A stretch of 64,000 nt of DNA, from NCBI GenBank assembly GCA_963693285.1, contig OY848919.1, forward strand, positions 4,407,827 through 4,471,826, read 5' to 3'. A program made the position numbers and the translations under genes. Each line of letters starts with the position of its first letter. The first letter of the stretch is position 1. Under the pieces are notes generated by a model, which ran no database searches, was not told the origin of the DNA, and was given only the letters and a program-made list of their open reading frames with translations. This document shows positions 47,219 to 59,610 of the stretch, in pieces. Origin of the DNA: Xestospongia muta. Its lineage: Eukaryota > Porifera > Demospongiae > Haplosclerida > Petrosiidae.

Positions 47219-48697
47219 ATGTGGCAACGTTTGTGGAAATTTATACATTTTGAATTATGTGTTAAGGATATATAAATCCTGCACTAAATATAATAAATAC
47301 GAACAGACATTTATAAATACAAGTGGAAATTTATAAATGATGTTAGAGATTTGTAAAGAATGCCAAGAATTCATAAAAATCCAAGGATTAGCTATATATA
47401 GTAATGCTGACAAAATAACTAATAACGTTAGTAATTTATAAATTCGTAAATTCATCATAAATACAAGAGTGTATAATGTCAAAAAACAATTATGTGCTCT
47501 TATTTGCCATAAATAAAAGTAATCAGCTTATAAATCATGGATGCTTCAATCAATAACACCTAAGAATGAGAATTTATAAATATTTCTAGCAACTTATAAA
47601 TTCCCATATGCATTATCACTTATCACATTATTAAATACATATAAATTATTTAATTTTGACACAAACAGCAGCCCATAATAATACAATTATGTCAAATTAA
47701 TACATCTGAAATCGAGTGTTACAATAATTTATAATTAATAGGTATTGCTTTATGTAATTATAAATAATATTTTTTTCAAAATAAATATCAGTACTACTAG
47801 ACACAATATTGCTCATTCTTTTGCAGTAGATAAAATAATAATCTTATAATTTAACATTATGTCAATCAGTATGCACTTTTTTGTTTCCCAAATGAAATAG
47901 CTTTCCTAAAAGACTAAAATAAAATGGAATTCCAATAATAAGTTAAATGTATTAATTAGTAATTTGTTACCACTTAAAAATATAAATTAATTTCATACTA
48001 TAAAGTCATCTATAGTTAATGTTTAAGAACACAGTGTTAATTTTTTTTTCAAAACAAAATATGGCCTTTCTCTTGGACATATAGGAACTGCACAAAGCAA
48101 ACACGTCATCTTTATATTGTCTACATTCTTACAAACTTTACTCCATATTTGATCACAAATATTACATCTGTTGTTACAATGGACTTGTTGGAAATTATTA
48201 TTTACAACTTGAAAAAAAAGCAAAATAGCAAGTAATATCTAGTATCCAAACTTTATTTGATATCTAAAACTAAGTAAGTCATGTAAATATGATAATATTT
48301 TTTCTAGCTTTACTTTCTCTACTTTGAGTCATCTTACATTGTACATGTTTTGTAAAGCTGAATGTTAAAAAACACTACATTAATTGTTATATACTTCAAA
48401 ATTGATGATACTATTACAAGATACGAAATGTATAATTCATTTGCTCAAAGATAAAATATAATTCTGCTGTGTATAATGTAACTCTTTAGCAAAGTCTGAG
48501 CTATTTTGGTGAATAAATGAAGAAGGCACGTTCAAATTGTGTTCAGCTTTCTATTTTCATAATAATAGCACACTCACACTAATTAATAAAAAGAAGTATA
48601 GTAGTCAAATAAAAATACTTGTAAAGTAAAATAGTTAAAAAAATTAGTCATGGTGCATGAATAGGTGAAAATATATAAGCAAAGATTAACATCAGTT
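47219..48697. other. Gene-less stretch, 3' flank of B3
   Basis: About 1.5 kb. The part at 47460-47560 matches the stretch found 3' of the other B copies (for example 33690-33760). A minus-strand frame at 48223-48023 has paired cysteines (CNIC, KVC, CLLC, CPRERP) and resembles a decayed zinc-ribbon tail of a DNA transposase. The corresponding DNA 3' of B1, B2 and B4 is a more decayed version of it. Confidence 0.35.
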
Positions 48698-50386
48698 CTA
48701 GTCATAGTCACTATCATTATCATTTTCTTTGTCTTCAGTTGAATATTTCTGCTCTAGTTGTCTCTCAGTATATTCTGTAATGATAATTCTCTCATTAACA
48801 TCAGATAGTTCATTACGTTGTCTATACTTGTATTTATATGCAGCAATAGTGTAAACAATGACTGAAATGAAAACAACACTTGTCTTAACAGCATAATACT
48901 CCCAGTAACAACCATATTGTGAGCTTGCCAGAGTTAGATGTACACAATAAATGCTATGGTGCATAAACCATATTCCAATTAATAATCCTTGCATAATACG
49001 AGGACCTTGAGCTAAAATAAATTCAATAATTGTGAATTGAACCAAAAAAATACTAATACCAGCGAAAAACTGAGGGACAGCCATGATATAGAAAGGTAGT
49101 GTGAGTTCATCTGATTGTAGTGCATTTTCAAATGTTTTGTTGTCAATGAAAAGAAAACAGATATCTTCGGTGATTGAGGCATTTCCAAAATCATAATTTA
49201 TCATGTAACTAGTAAGAGTTGTCATAATAGATTCTACCAACAGTGCCACTAGTCCAATCCACATACGTTTCAACATACTAGGAATGAAGCGAGAGAAGCA
49301 AGGAATGATTACAAATTTATATAAAGGAACAGCAAATACAATCACAGAATATGGTACAGCCAGAGGATATATTAATAGCACACTTTCCATGATATTATAA
49401 TATGTGCCATTTTTCAGATGCACAACTCCTAAATATTGATCTAAAATCTTTGATTTACTGTCAAGAAGTCCATATCCAAAGATTCCCAAAAGTATACTGA
49501 GTATGTATAAAAAGCTTTTCACATCCTCTACTTGTACAGTAGTAAATGGTCCTCCATATCTCTCTTTAGCTAAGTCTAATCTTGAAGGAGGGGATTCACC
49601 AAATGTAAAGGCACTACGTCTCACTGGTTGTTTGTGTTTCCAAGCATACTTTATTACTCTCCATATTAATTTGAGAGGATTGTTGTGTTGAGCTTGCTCA
49701 ATAACCAAGTGATGTTTAAAACAACAAAAAGACAAGATTGCAAAGAAAATAAAAAAATATCCAGAGCCAAATACAACAGTAAAAACATAATAGATAGTGT
49801 TATTATGTACTAATCCTGTTACAATAGATGCCATTACAAGTACTACAGTTAGTGGGCAATAATACATGTAGAGAAACCAGTATATAAAACTACTCAACTC
49901 TTCAGAAGGAGAAAACTGTAGTTGATCAGTACCAAACTGGATAACATTAGCCTCAAACAAGCCATATCCAAGAAAGAAAGGACTAGTTACAGTTATTGCT
50001 AAGGTCACAGCTGTAATACTATTAAGCTGTATAAAGTACAGGCCCACTGAACATACTGTTATGATGACAAATCCCACACATATTAACACAATTCCAATTA
50101 TCATTACTTTATATCTCATCCATTTCTCACCTAACAAACCAAGAATAGGGTAGAAAAGATAGTACAGTCCAATTGCAGCAAATATAAGAAAAGAATATTT
50201 GTCAACAAAATGTGTAGATAGAGCTCCAGATATAATGGTGATATTAGTCAGTAGAATACTGATAACTAAAACTAACAGTGCTCCTTTTGATTGAAGACAA
50301 ACATATTTGTATCTGCTCATACAACAAGAAGACAATATATTTTTACCTGATGAGTTACTGGATATCAATGGTTTTGATTCTGCCAT
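48698..50386 (-). CDS. POT/PTR2-family transporter, subfamily B, copy B3
   Basis: An intact single-exon frame of 562 residues. The N-terminal half, from MAESKPLISS (dileucine-type ESKPLI) to LLDSKSKILDQYLGVV, is nearly identical to B1 and B4. From about 49430 downwards the protein instead follows B2 (VVHLKNGTYYNIMESVLL, PLYKFVIIPCFSRF, GPRIMQG). Its tail is unlike both: EYTERQLEQKYSTEDKENDN and a short acidic end, with no histidine run. It is therefore a mosaic. One loop residue is unusual: VIEQAQHNNP in place of VIEPAQHNNP, as in the C pseudogenes. The other family marks (FGTDQ, TM4 glutamate, TM10 glutamate, the RRSAFTFGES loop) are intact, so it is probably functional. Confidence 0.86.
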   Translation of the reverse strand: MAESKPLISSNSSGKNILSSCCMSRYKYVCLQSKGALLVLVISILLTNITIISGALSTHFVDKYSFLIFAAIGLYYLFYPILGLLGEKWMRYKVMIIGIVLICVGFVIITVCSVGLYFIQLNSITAVTLAITVTSPFFLGYGLFEANVIQFGTDQLQFSPSEELSSFIYWFLYMYYCPLTVVLVMASIVTGLVHNNTIYYVFTVVFGSGYFFIFFAILSFCCFKHHLVIEQAQHNNPLKLIWRVIKYAWKHKQPVRRSAFTFGESPPSRLDLAKERYGGPFTTVQVEDVKSFLYILSILLGIFGYGLLDSKSKILDQYLGVVHLKNGTYYNIMESVLLIYPLAVPYSVIVFAVPLYKFVIIPCFSRFIPSMLKRMWIGLVALLVESIMTTLTSYMINYDFGNASITEDICFLFIDNKTFENALQSDELTLPFYIMAVPQFFAGISIFLVQFTIIEFILAQGPRIMQGLLIGIWFMHHSIYCVHLTLASSQYGCYWEYYAVKTSVVFISVIVYTIAAYKYKYRQRNELSDVNERIIITEYTERQLEQKYSTEDKENDNDSDYD

Positions 50387-50589
50387 TGAACTCTGGTTAA
50401 TGGTCTATACAACATCACTTAGTAGTGGGAAATACACGAAAACAATAGTATGTAAAATTTATAAAATTTTTTATTGTTTACATAACTATTTTAGTTTAAT
50501 TTCAGTATCATAGCCATAACAATAACAATATATACATATACATAATTATATATGAATGCATATGTTTGTATATATGTATGTATATATAT

Positions 50590-50709
50590 TTGTATGTATG
50601 TATGTATGCATGTATGTATGTATGTATGTATGTATGTATGTATGTATGTATGTATGTATGTATGTATACAAGACAGCATTGTGAAGTGTGCACATTGACA
50701 TAACAATGC

Positions 50710-50752
<43 letters not shown>
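50590..50752. repeat. TATG and AT microsatellites upstream of B3
   Basis: (TATG)n at about 50590-50668 with one GCATG interruption, and (AT)n at about 50714-50752. They sit at the position equivalent to 36236-36369 upstream of B1, with different lengths. Confidence 0.85.
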
Positions 50753-50754
<2 letters not shown>

Positions 50755-50846
50755 TAGTGTACAAGAACATGAAAGTGTTAACAGATCATATCTATGTCAT
50801 GTTTTTATTACTGATAAATACTTATGATTATAGGGCATAAAAGATA

Positions 50847-51192
50847 TTCCATTATAAAGTTATACCTGTTGGAAAAATATTAATGTTTGTTGGTTTTTTC
50901 ATCACTATGGGTACATTAGTGATTCTATACATTGTACATGTCAATAGCATTGCTATAGTTAGTACATGTTTAATTCTAATTTTCCATTCTTTTTAGGATA
51001 TGGTTTATTCGAATGTAATCCAATTTGATACTGATCAACTTCAGTTTGCACTATCTCAAGTGTTAAATATTTTGTGTATTGTTTGTTTTACATTAATTAC
51101 TTTACACTTGCTTTAATACTATTAGTTATACCAATTATAACTGGTGTTTTATATATAAAAACATTATCTATTTTACTTTCACTTTTATTTTT
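50847..51192 (+). pseudogene. Inverted transporter fragment f2, plus-strand arm
   Basis: The duplicate of the f1 plus arm: PVGKILMFVGFFITMGTLVI across TM2/3, then FFRIWFIRM in a shifted frame, then TM5. It ends at the same junction as f1. Confidence 0.72.
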
Positions 51193-51435
51193 AGAAGGGT
51201 AAAACAGTAGCTGATCAGTACTAAACTGGATAACATTTGCCTCAAACAAGCCATATCCAAGAAAGAAAGGACAAGTTACAGATATTGATATAATCAAAGT
51301 TGTAATGCTATTAAGCTGTTTTAAATACAGGCCCACTGAACCTACTGTTATGAAAACAAATCCAACACATATTAAAGCTATTCCAATTATCATTACTTTA
51401 TATTTCAACCATTTTTCACATAACAAACCAAGCAT
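51193..51435 (-). pseudogene. Transporter fragment f2, minus-strand arm
   Basis: The duplicate of the f1 minus arm: MLGLLCEKWLKYKVMIIGIA to FEANVIQFSTDQLLFYPS, with the same truncation point and the same FSTDQ change. Confidence 0.72.
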
Positions 51436-52491
51436 AACAATAATTAAAGAAATTCACTATGTGGTCAGAGGATGTTGAAACTTAACTTCAAATACTTTGC
51501 TACACAATTACAAATAAAGTTTGTGGAAACAAAATTGTAGCAGAACAAAACTTCCCTCTATATCAACAATTTTTAATAAACAATCTGTCAAACATGAAAT
51601 CTCTATTAATCCATATATGTTGGAGTTCATAAACATTTTCATTCTGAAACAAGAAAGTAAGATTTGCTTATTTGTTTTCAGTATATCTATATAGAATTGT
51701 ATATGTAGAATGCATTGATTCATAAATAGAAAACAATATATAATTTGAACTTGACAACAGTTGAATAGTCAATATATATGAATGCATGTCTAGTGAGCAA
51801 TGACTTTAAAATTAAATCATATTTGACGGCTGAAATTGAATGTTACATAATTAAATAATAGGTACTGTTTTATGAAAGTGCATATATACACTAACACAAA
51901 CTCATACACATATATAGACACACATACTTTCAATTATATTACAGATTGTAATAAGTTATGCTTGGACTCGCAAACAACTAATTCTCCTAACCCTCAGAGT
52001 CATGTCAAATATCCTGATATGAGTGGTTTGGAACTACCTGATATGTTGTCAATTATTTTATATTATTAATCAATTGTGATCTTTATCGTTGTCAATTGTA
52101 TTAGTCTAGTAGAAGGTACCACACTACCTATTTTGATAAATATAAAGAAGTTTGTTTGCTTAGCAAAGTATTTAACAACACAGAAATGCTTATATGATTG
52201 TTTTCTTGGACTGTTTAACTGTTTCTTATCTTCTGTAGCATAAGTTATTATATTAACTCTTTATAATGAGTTAATTATTCCAGATAGCTGTAGACTTTAT
52301 GAGACATGTTTTTTAAAATGATACATTTATTATTTAATATTCATTAGTTTATAATCATCATGATATATAAATATATCAATTGGCATACAGTTAGGCTAAC
52401 AGACAAAGCACATAGTAAAAATGTAACAAAATGAAATGGTTATTGTTTAAGTAGAATAAATTAAAACCACAGATTCGTCATCTTGACCAAG
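51436..52491. other. Fragment-to-C intergenic stretch, unit 2b
   Basis: Near-identical to 37044-38133. The plus-strand exon-like piece is open here (51872-52069, 65 codons, ending GLELPDMLSIILYY). Nothing in it is recognised. Confidence 0.45.
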
Positions 52492-53489
52492 TTAAGCCTC
52501 TATTCCATAATCATGTTCTAATTGTCTCTCAGTATATTCTGTAATGATAACTCTCTCCTTAACATCAGATAGTTCATTACGTTGTCTATACTTGTATTTA
52601 TATGCAGCAATAGTGTAAACAATGACTGAAATGAAAACAACACCTGTCTTAACAGCATAATAGTCCCAGTAACAACCTAACCAAGAGGTAGATCAGGTTA
52701 AGTTTACACAGTAAATGGTAAAGTGCATGAACCATATTCTAATTAACAATCCTTGCATAGTACGAGGACCTTGAGCTAGAATGAACTCCAATATTGTGAA
52801 ATGAACTAGAAAAATGACTTGACTGGATTATTGTCTTGAGCTTGTTCAATAACCAAATGACGTTTAAAACAAAGAAATGACAAGACTGTAATGATGATAA
52901 TAAGCACACCAAAACCAAAAATAACAATAAAAGTAAAATAAATACTGCTTTTATATATTAAACCAGTTATAATTAATGTAATTAACAATAGTAAAGCAAC
53001 TGAAAAATAATGTATGTATAAAACCCAATACACAAAACTACTTAACTCTTGAGATGGTGCAAACTGAAGTTGATCAGTACCAAATTAGATTACATTAGCT
53101 TCAAATAAACCATATCCCAAAAAGTATGGAAAACTTAGAACTAAACATATGCCAATAACAGCACTTTTATTGACATCTATAAAGTATAGAGTCACTAATG
53201 TACCCTAAACAATGAATAAACCACCAAACATTAATATTAATCCAATCATTATAACTTTATATCTCATCCATTTCTCACCTAACAACCCAAGAAGAGGATA
53301 AAAGAGATAGTGAAGACCAATTACAGCAAATATGATATATGAATAGTTATCAATGAAATTTGTGGAAAGACCTGCCGTTATAATAATCATAGTAATCCGT
53401 GAAATACTAATTGCCAGCACAACAACAGCTCCTTTAGTTTGAACACAAACGTGTTTATACTTCTTGTTACAACTTCTTGAAATTGCCAT
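52492..53489 (-). pseudogene. POT/PTR2 transporter C2, internally deleted
   Basis: The start MAISRSCNKKYKHVCVQTKG is intact here, unlike C1, and the frame runs through TM1 to GEKWMRYKVIMIGLILMFGG. A stop then follows at the FIV position near 53205, and another precedes FGTDQLQFAPSQEL. The TM6 end joins the TM10 region through the same 604-bp deletion as C1. The C-terminal tail ends HDYGIEA. It is non-functional, but its N-terminus shows what an undamaged C protein begins like. No acidic dileucine is present. Confidence 0.87.
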
Positions 53490-54952
53490 TAGTTTTAAAG
53501 GCAGCGACAATGCTAGCTCAAAATGGCCATAGCAAAAATACATGTCAAAAGTCTTTATATATTATGAAGTTGATATATTTGTATATTATGTGTACATGTA
53601 TTGTCTTGATTGTCTACATGCATGACAAGCAATGTACACAATATGGACTGTATATTAACACACACATTATAAGGAAATAGATTAAATTTCAATTGTGTAT
53701 AATATATTTTTTGCATGGATAGAGCGAGCTTTGTTTAGTTATGTATGGTTATCTTTCAATGTACACTAAAAGAACGTAAGCAAATATGAAATCTGTTGTA
53801 AACATTTAGATATAGTATAATTATATTGTGATTATGGGATTAATTTATCTATAATATTTGCACATTTGAACACAATTTAATATTATTATACTTGTCTAGA
53901 TCTCAAACTTCTAGAAGAATCTCAACAATTGTAATACTAACATAAATGTCTGATTGCTTGCTATGCAGCACAGACAACATTAATTAGAGAAATTCACTAT
54001 GTAGTTAGAGGATGTTGAACCATGCACATTCAGAAACTTAACTTCAAATACTTTGTTAGAATCTAATAACTCTATCACTGACATCAGATACTTTATTATA
54101 TATTCAGTATATTAAAACTCAAAGGCAGTATGATGTTTACTTTTTGCATAAAAAATTTGCTAAATCCACCTGTAATAACCACATATTGATTAAATCAACA
54201 AATCATTCCAGTGATAATTATGTTAACAGTAAGCCTTTAAGTATACTTGTATATTTATGTAGCAATACTGTTTACAAATAATCAATACAATACACATTGA
54301 TTGGTTGAATTAGCAAGTATATTTGTAAAACAGTTTGTGTGTAGTAAATTTATTATGATCCAAAAGTAAGCATAATACTGTTTTGATTACTAATACATTA
54401 CCATTTATGTAGCTACAGAAACATTGAATTGTATAATTATTAGTAATCAAAATAATGTTTTGTTTACTTATTGTACATGTAATCAATATAACCATGTATT
54501 AGTTAAATTTATAGATCATTTTTACAGGGAAACAAAGCCAGCTGTTTCAGTTATTGCACCAACTGAAACAACTTGTCTAGTGGCCATGTACTACAATATA
54601 TGATAGTATTTGACACAATGTTAAGTGAAATGACCATTGATCAAATGTCTGGATCAATGGCCTGTCAGAATGTAGTTGGATAAACAGTTTGTTCACTGCA
54701 TAGTTAAGATATCATTTCTTACCAAATGTTATACTATTTCATCCATTACTTTCTATCAGATGGTCATTTAACTTACTACACTATGTCTGTGATTGAGAAA
54801 GCTGAAATGATGGAATAATCATGTTTTGTTGACTATTGTAAACATCTAAATAAAAGAAATGTAATGTAATGAATAAAACAAATACACACATATATATATA
54901 TACAAATACGTATATATATAAGACACTACATAGCTTTAAAGGAATATAGTTA
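53490..54952. other. C-to-A intergenic stretch with relic E3
   Basis: Near-identical to 39118-40512. Relic E3 of the transporter C-terminus lies at about 54055-54290 (minus). The stretch ends in the CA/TA microsatellite and the A 3' flank. Confidence 0.5.
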
Positions 54953-56615
54953 TTAAGGTTTATATAATAAAGGAAGTTTCTGACGAGAAACAATTTCTTC
55001 TTCGGGAGAACTCATTTCCTCATTGTCTAGTTGTCTCTCAGTATATTGTGTAATGATAACTCTCTCATTGATGTCAGATAGTTCATTACGTTGTCTATAT
55101 TTGTATTTATATGCAGCAATAGTGTAAACAACAACTGAAATAAACACAAAACTAGCTGTAACAACATAATATTGCCAGTAACAGCTTAAATAGGTGTTAG
55201 ACAAAGTTAATTGAGCACAATAAATACATAGCTGCATGAACCAAACACCAACTAAGAGTCCTTGCATAGAACGAGGCCCTTGAGCTAGAATAAATTCAAA
55301 GATCGTAACTTGAACAAGAAATGTACTTATCCCAATAAAAACCTGAGGGACAGCCATTATATAAAATGGTAGTGTAAGGTCATATGATTCAAGTTGATTT
55401 AAAAGAGATCCGTTGGTAAAGCTCAAACAGATGTTGTCTGTTATATTTGATGTTAAGGCATTTCTTATATCTCTATTAATCATGTAACTTATAATAGATG
55501 TTATTACTAGGTCTGTTAACAATGTAAATAAACCAATCCACAAACGTTTCAACATACTAAGAATATACCGAGGAAAAAAAGGAATGATAACAAACTGATG
55601 GATAAGAACAGCAATAGAGACTACACTATATGGAATAGTTAGAGGATAATCCAAAATCATAATTTCACTAAAAGTACATGCTTCATTTTGTTGCAAAAAT
55701 TGTTTATATTGCATAGAGAGATTAGCTTTTGTAGTGTCAGGCAATGCATAACCAAAAACTCCCATAAAAATGCCAATAATATATAGAAAGGTTCTGACAT
55801 CCTCAACTTGTTCAGTAGTGAATGGCCCTCCATATCTCTGTTTACCTAGGTCTAGTCTGGAGGGAGGTGAAGGCACTATGTCTTGTTGGTTGTTTATGTT
55901 TCCAAGCATATATCAATACTCTCCAGATAAGCTTAACAGGATTTTTGTGTTGAGCTGGTTCAATATCTAAATATTGTCTAAAACAACAGGCACTGAAGAA
56001 AGCAATTAAAACAATGATTGAACCAAAGCCAAAAACAACAGCTCCAACAAAATACTTAGTATCTTCTTGAACAAACATTTGAACAATAGATGCCATCAAC
56101 AAGATTATTGCTAGTGAGCAATAATAGACAAACCAAAACCAATAGACAAAGCTACTAAAATCTTCAGATGAAGAAAACCTAAGTTGATCAGTACCAAACT
56201 GGATCACATTAGCTTCAAATATGCCTTGTCCAATAAAGAAGGGAAATGTCCCAACAAGTACTATAATGACTGATGTAGTGCCTTGGATATCATTTAAGTA
56301 CACAATTATTAGGCTGATCAAAACTATGATGAATCCTACACAGAGCATTATTGATCCAACCATCATCACTTTGTATCTTACCCATTTCTCACCCAATAAA
56401 CCAAAGAGAGGATAGAAAAGGTAGTAGAGTCCAATTACAGCAAAGATCTCATAGGATAAGTATGGTATAAAGACGTTTGAAAGTCCTCCTGATATGTCAG
56501 TAACAGTGGTTTGAAGAAGACCCCATATCAGAACAACGAGGATACCTTTATTGCGAACACAAGAAAATCGATGTTTCCTTTTAAAATAAGAATTAACGGA
56601 ACCTTTCTCTGCCAT
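54953..56615 (-). pseudogene. POT/PTR2 transporter A5, broken by a 14-bp deletion
   Basis: The N-terminal frame 56615-55842 and the C-terminal frame 55909-54953 together make an A protein nearly identical to A4. At about 55870 a 14-bp piece is missing: GGTGAAGGCAC where A4 has GGTGATTCTCCATAAGTGAAGGCAC in two lines. The deletion lies between two GTGA direct repeats, typical of slippage or microhomology repair. It removes the YGES codons of the loop and shifts the frame, so the N-terminal part ends in SAFTSLQTRPR. The remaining sequence, start and CACCC-box are preserved, so the loss is recent. Confidence 0.88.
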
Positions 56616-56652
56616 TTACCTGAGTGAACTGCAAGGGTGTTGACCGGCAGTA

Positions 56653-56662
56653 GTGGGTGTGG
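56653..56662 (-). promoter_or_regulatory. CACCC-box upstream of A5
   Basis: CCACACCCAC on the minus strand, 38 bp upstream of the A5 ATG, identical in position to A3 and A4. Confidence 0.35.
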
Positions 56663-59610
56663 AATTGACTGTTGTTGTAATTATATATTTTATTCATAAC
56701 CAAAGGATATATAGTTCAATCAAGAAAGAATTAAAATATATCACTAAAAATTGTCACTTTTCTGCTGAAAATATACTTGAGAATAAATCTGCAGAGTCAG
56801 GAATGCAACAAATGTGAGCCATTCTGTTATGGCAAAAAAATTATAAAAGTTCAAAAGGTAATAACTGTAAGAATTAAGTCTATCTCATTTAAATTAAATA
56901 GTTAAAAAAGTAATGAACAGTATCTATGGAGCAAATGTAACCTTTAAACTTCGACTGGTGAAGTAAGTTTAGTGATCATGATTGCTACAGCACTTGAGAA
57001 AAGTATATACTTTATATTTATATGTTGTCTATAATGTAAAGATTGACAATAATATTTAACTGGTTTTTATTATATGGTATTGTTGTAAAATGCCCTTAAA
57101 ATAATTCAAACTCCAAGTACAACAATTCTATTTATCCCCACTATAAAAGGTCACAGTTCATGTGAATAGTTAATTAAAAGAATTGATGACGAAAGTTGTA
57201 ATAGCAAAAACCGTTTGACAGGGACAATTTTTTGTTTTCTAAAGCTTTCTCATAACGTTATGGCAACCAAACAGAACTGTTAGTAAAGATGTTATGCTTC
57301 TAATCTAAATTCTAAACTCTTGAAAGTTTTTCAAGAAACCTGTTAGACAGACAGAAAAAGAGATATAGGACACCGGCCCTGATTGTATGGAAGGTATAAT
57401 AATGTGTTGGTAACTTATAAATCATACTATAAATATAATAAATAATAACAATAATAATTTATAAAAAAACAGACTCAGTGGATCTTTAAATTATGAAGAT
57501 TTTTTAAAGGATTTAAAATGCATACAGGAATTTATAAATAATAATGTTAGAGATTTCTTAAGACTTTCAAAAGTTATAATAAGGCAAAGATTTATTAATA
57601 CTGTCAGGGAAAACAATATTAGTAATTAATTTTATATCTATTGTACTTAAGTTTAAATACATCTGTAGATTTACAATTTAATTAATAATTTATACATACT
57701 ATAAAAATAAATTACTATATAATATTGTTTTCTAATATTTACCAAAGGGAGGGTCAAAGTATTTAATAACACTCTCTCACCTATATAGTCAGTCAAACCA
57801 ATAAAAAAAATCAATAAAGAAGAAAATCTCTCATTGGTCCTCTATTAACAGGTCAGTATATATAAATTATTATGTATGCGTACGTATCATTGTAACAATT
57901 ACCAATAGGAACATTACTTTGAGTCCTTTTACCTTTGGGCCAAGATATGAGTACTCATTTTTAAATTCTGTTAAAAGACCTCCTGATATTATAGTGTAGT
58001 TTTTGGCAAGATGGTTGTTGCCAGTTCCTTTAGAACAAATAGAAACATTTTTGTACTTCATTCTACAATAATGTATTGCTAGATAATGACAATTGTTAAA
58101 ACAATCTTGTAAGCAATAGGAATGCAATGTATATTAATGTGCATAGCATGTTTAGTGATTTAACATTTTACTAATTATAATTATGATAATGCAAGTTTTA
58201 ACTTAAATATCATTGACAAAAAAAACAAATTATAGATGCTTGTAGTTTAGAAATGTCACTGTGTATGTTTTCTGTCATTATATACACAAGTGATACATAA
58301 TATGTTAGCTGAGAAACACTCTCAAGACATTGTCTACTTTATTGATACAAGGTATAACTTAGATCTAAAACACTAATAGACAAAGCAACTATTATTATTA
58401 TTAGCTCTTGAAACTGAAGTTAACTTGAATTTATCTTAAGAATATTAGTTAAGTATAATTTATTCAAAAACAATCAGAGGCAACAAATGATATTAAAATG
58501 ATTTATTACAACAATATCATTTTTATTTATATGAACTGTCTTATAGTTTTTGCTGAAATTCTAGCATAAATGTACATTAAACAAAACAATGAACTTATGA
58601 TATAAACCTATATCTCCTTTATATATACCTTAATAGCACTAGAACTGGAAATGTGTGGGAATATTGACATGATGACATGTATCAGTAATAATATAACATG
58701 TAAATATAACAATGGCAACAAATGATTAAACTAACAGAACATGAAGTGCAAATGTTTTTAAATCTATTACTTCAATTCTCCATCTTTTGCCTTCTTTAAT
58801 TGTATGTGTAGTATTTCTTTATAGTACTGGATGTCACATAAGATTGGTTCAATACTATTAGATGTTAGTACCAAAAGAAAATGATTGCACAACTCATATC
58901 CATTCCCTTCAAAAGTGTATAATGTCAAAAAACAATTATGTGCTCTTGTTTGCCATAGATAAAAGTAATCAGCTTATAAATCATGCATGCTTCAATCAAT
59001 ATGTAGAACTTGTGTTCACAAATGAACTTGACAACCTCCTGTAAGACTAAGATAAAATGGAATTCTACCAATGTGTAAAACAAACAAGTCATGTTGACTA
59101 CATCAAAAAAGTATGTCCACATTGTGCACAAATTTCTATTTCATAATAATAGGATACTAACACTGTACAGAATATACTAGTCAAAAAAAGAGTTATAAAT
59201 AAATATAATCAACACTAAATAAGACATTGTGGATGTTAAAGATGTAAATTCTTTATATACAATAGTTATCATCAATACTGTTATCATCTCGATGCAAACT
59301 TTTTAAAGCTTATATTACTTTTAAACCATGAGTCTTTGTAAATAGTATTTCTTTATAGAACCTGATCTCACAATAAATTGGTTAAATTGTTATGAGTTGC
59401 CAGTACTACCAAATAATGTTTCAACAAAATACAAAAAATGTTTCATTCGTTGTCAAAGTTTTTATTTTCATTATAATAGTTTACTCACACTATTAAACAC
59501 AAAACAGTATTTATTAGTCAAAAAATATGTGACAAAGTAAAATAATTAAAACTAAATAAATCATTGTGCATGAAAAGGCTGCAAATCCTCTGTATACAAG
59601 AGATATGGCA
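56663..59610. other. A-to-B intergenic stretch, unit 3
   Basis: The counterpart of 31450-34359, with small indels. It carries relic F2 and the B-type 3' flank with an AATAAA signal (TTTATT on the plus strand at about 59510). Confidence 0.5.
57925..58061 (-). pseudogene. Relic of a transporter N-terminus, F2
   Basis: The duplicate of F1: MKYKNVSICSKG then NYTIISGGLLTEFKNEYSY, matching the start of the B and C proteins. Confidence 0.6.

Larger units (their letters stand above)
48698..54055. repeat. Segmental duplication unit 2b (B3-f2-C2)
   Basis: Its order and intergenic DNA match 34360-39600 (B1-f1-C1). C2 shares with C1 the same 604-bp internal deletion junction, so these two units are closer to each other than to the unit holding C3. 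Confidence 0.8.

Noticed and set aside
50491..50770. Tyr-Ile-His-Thr repeat frames upstream of B3
   Set aside because: They are translations of TATG and AT microsatellites.
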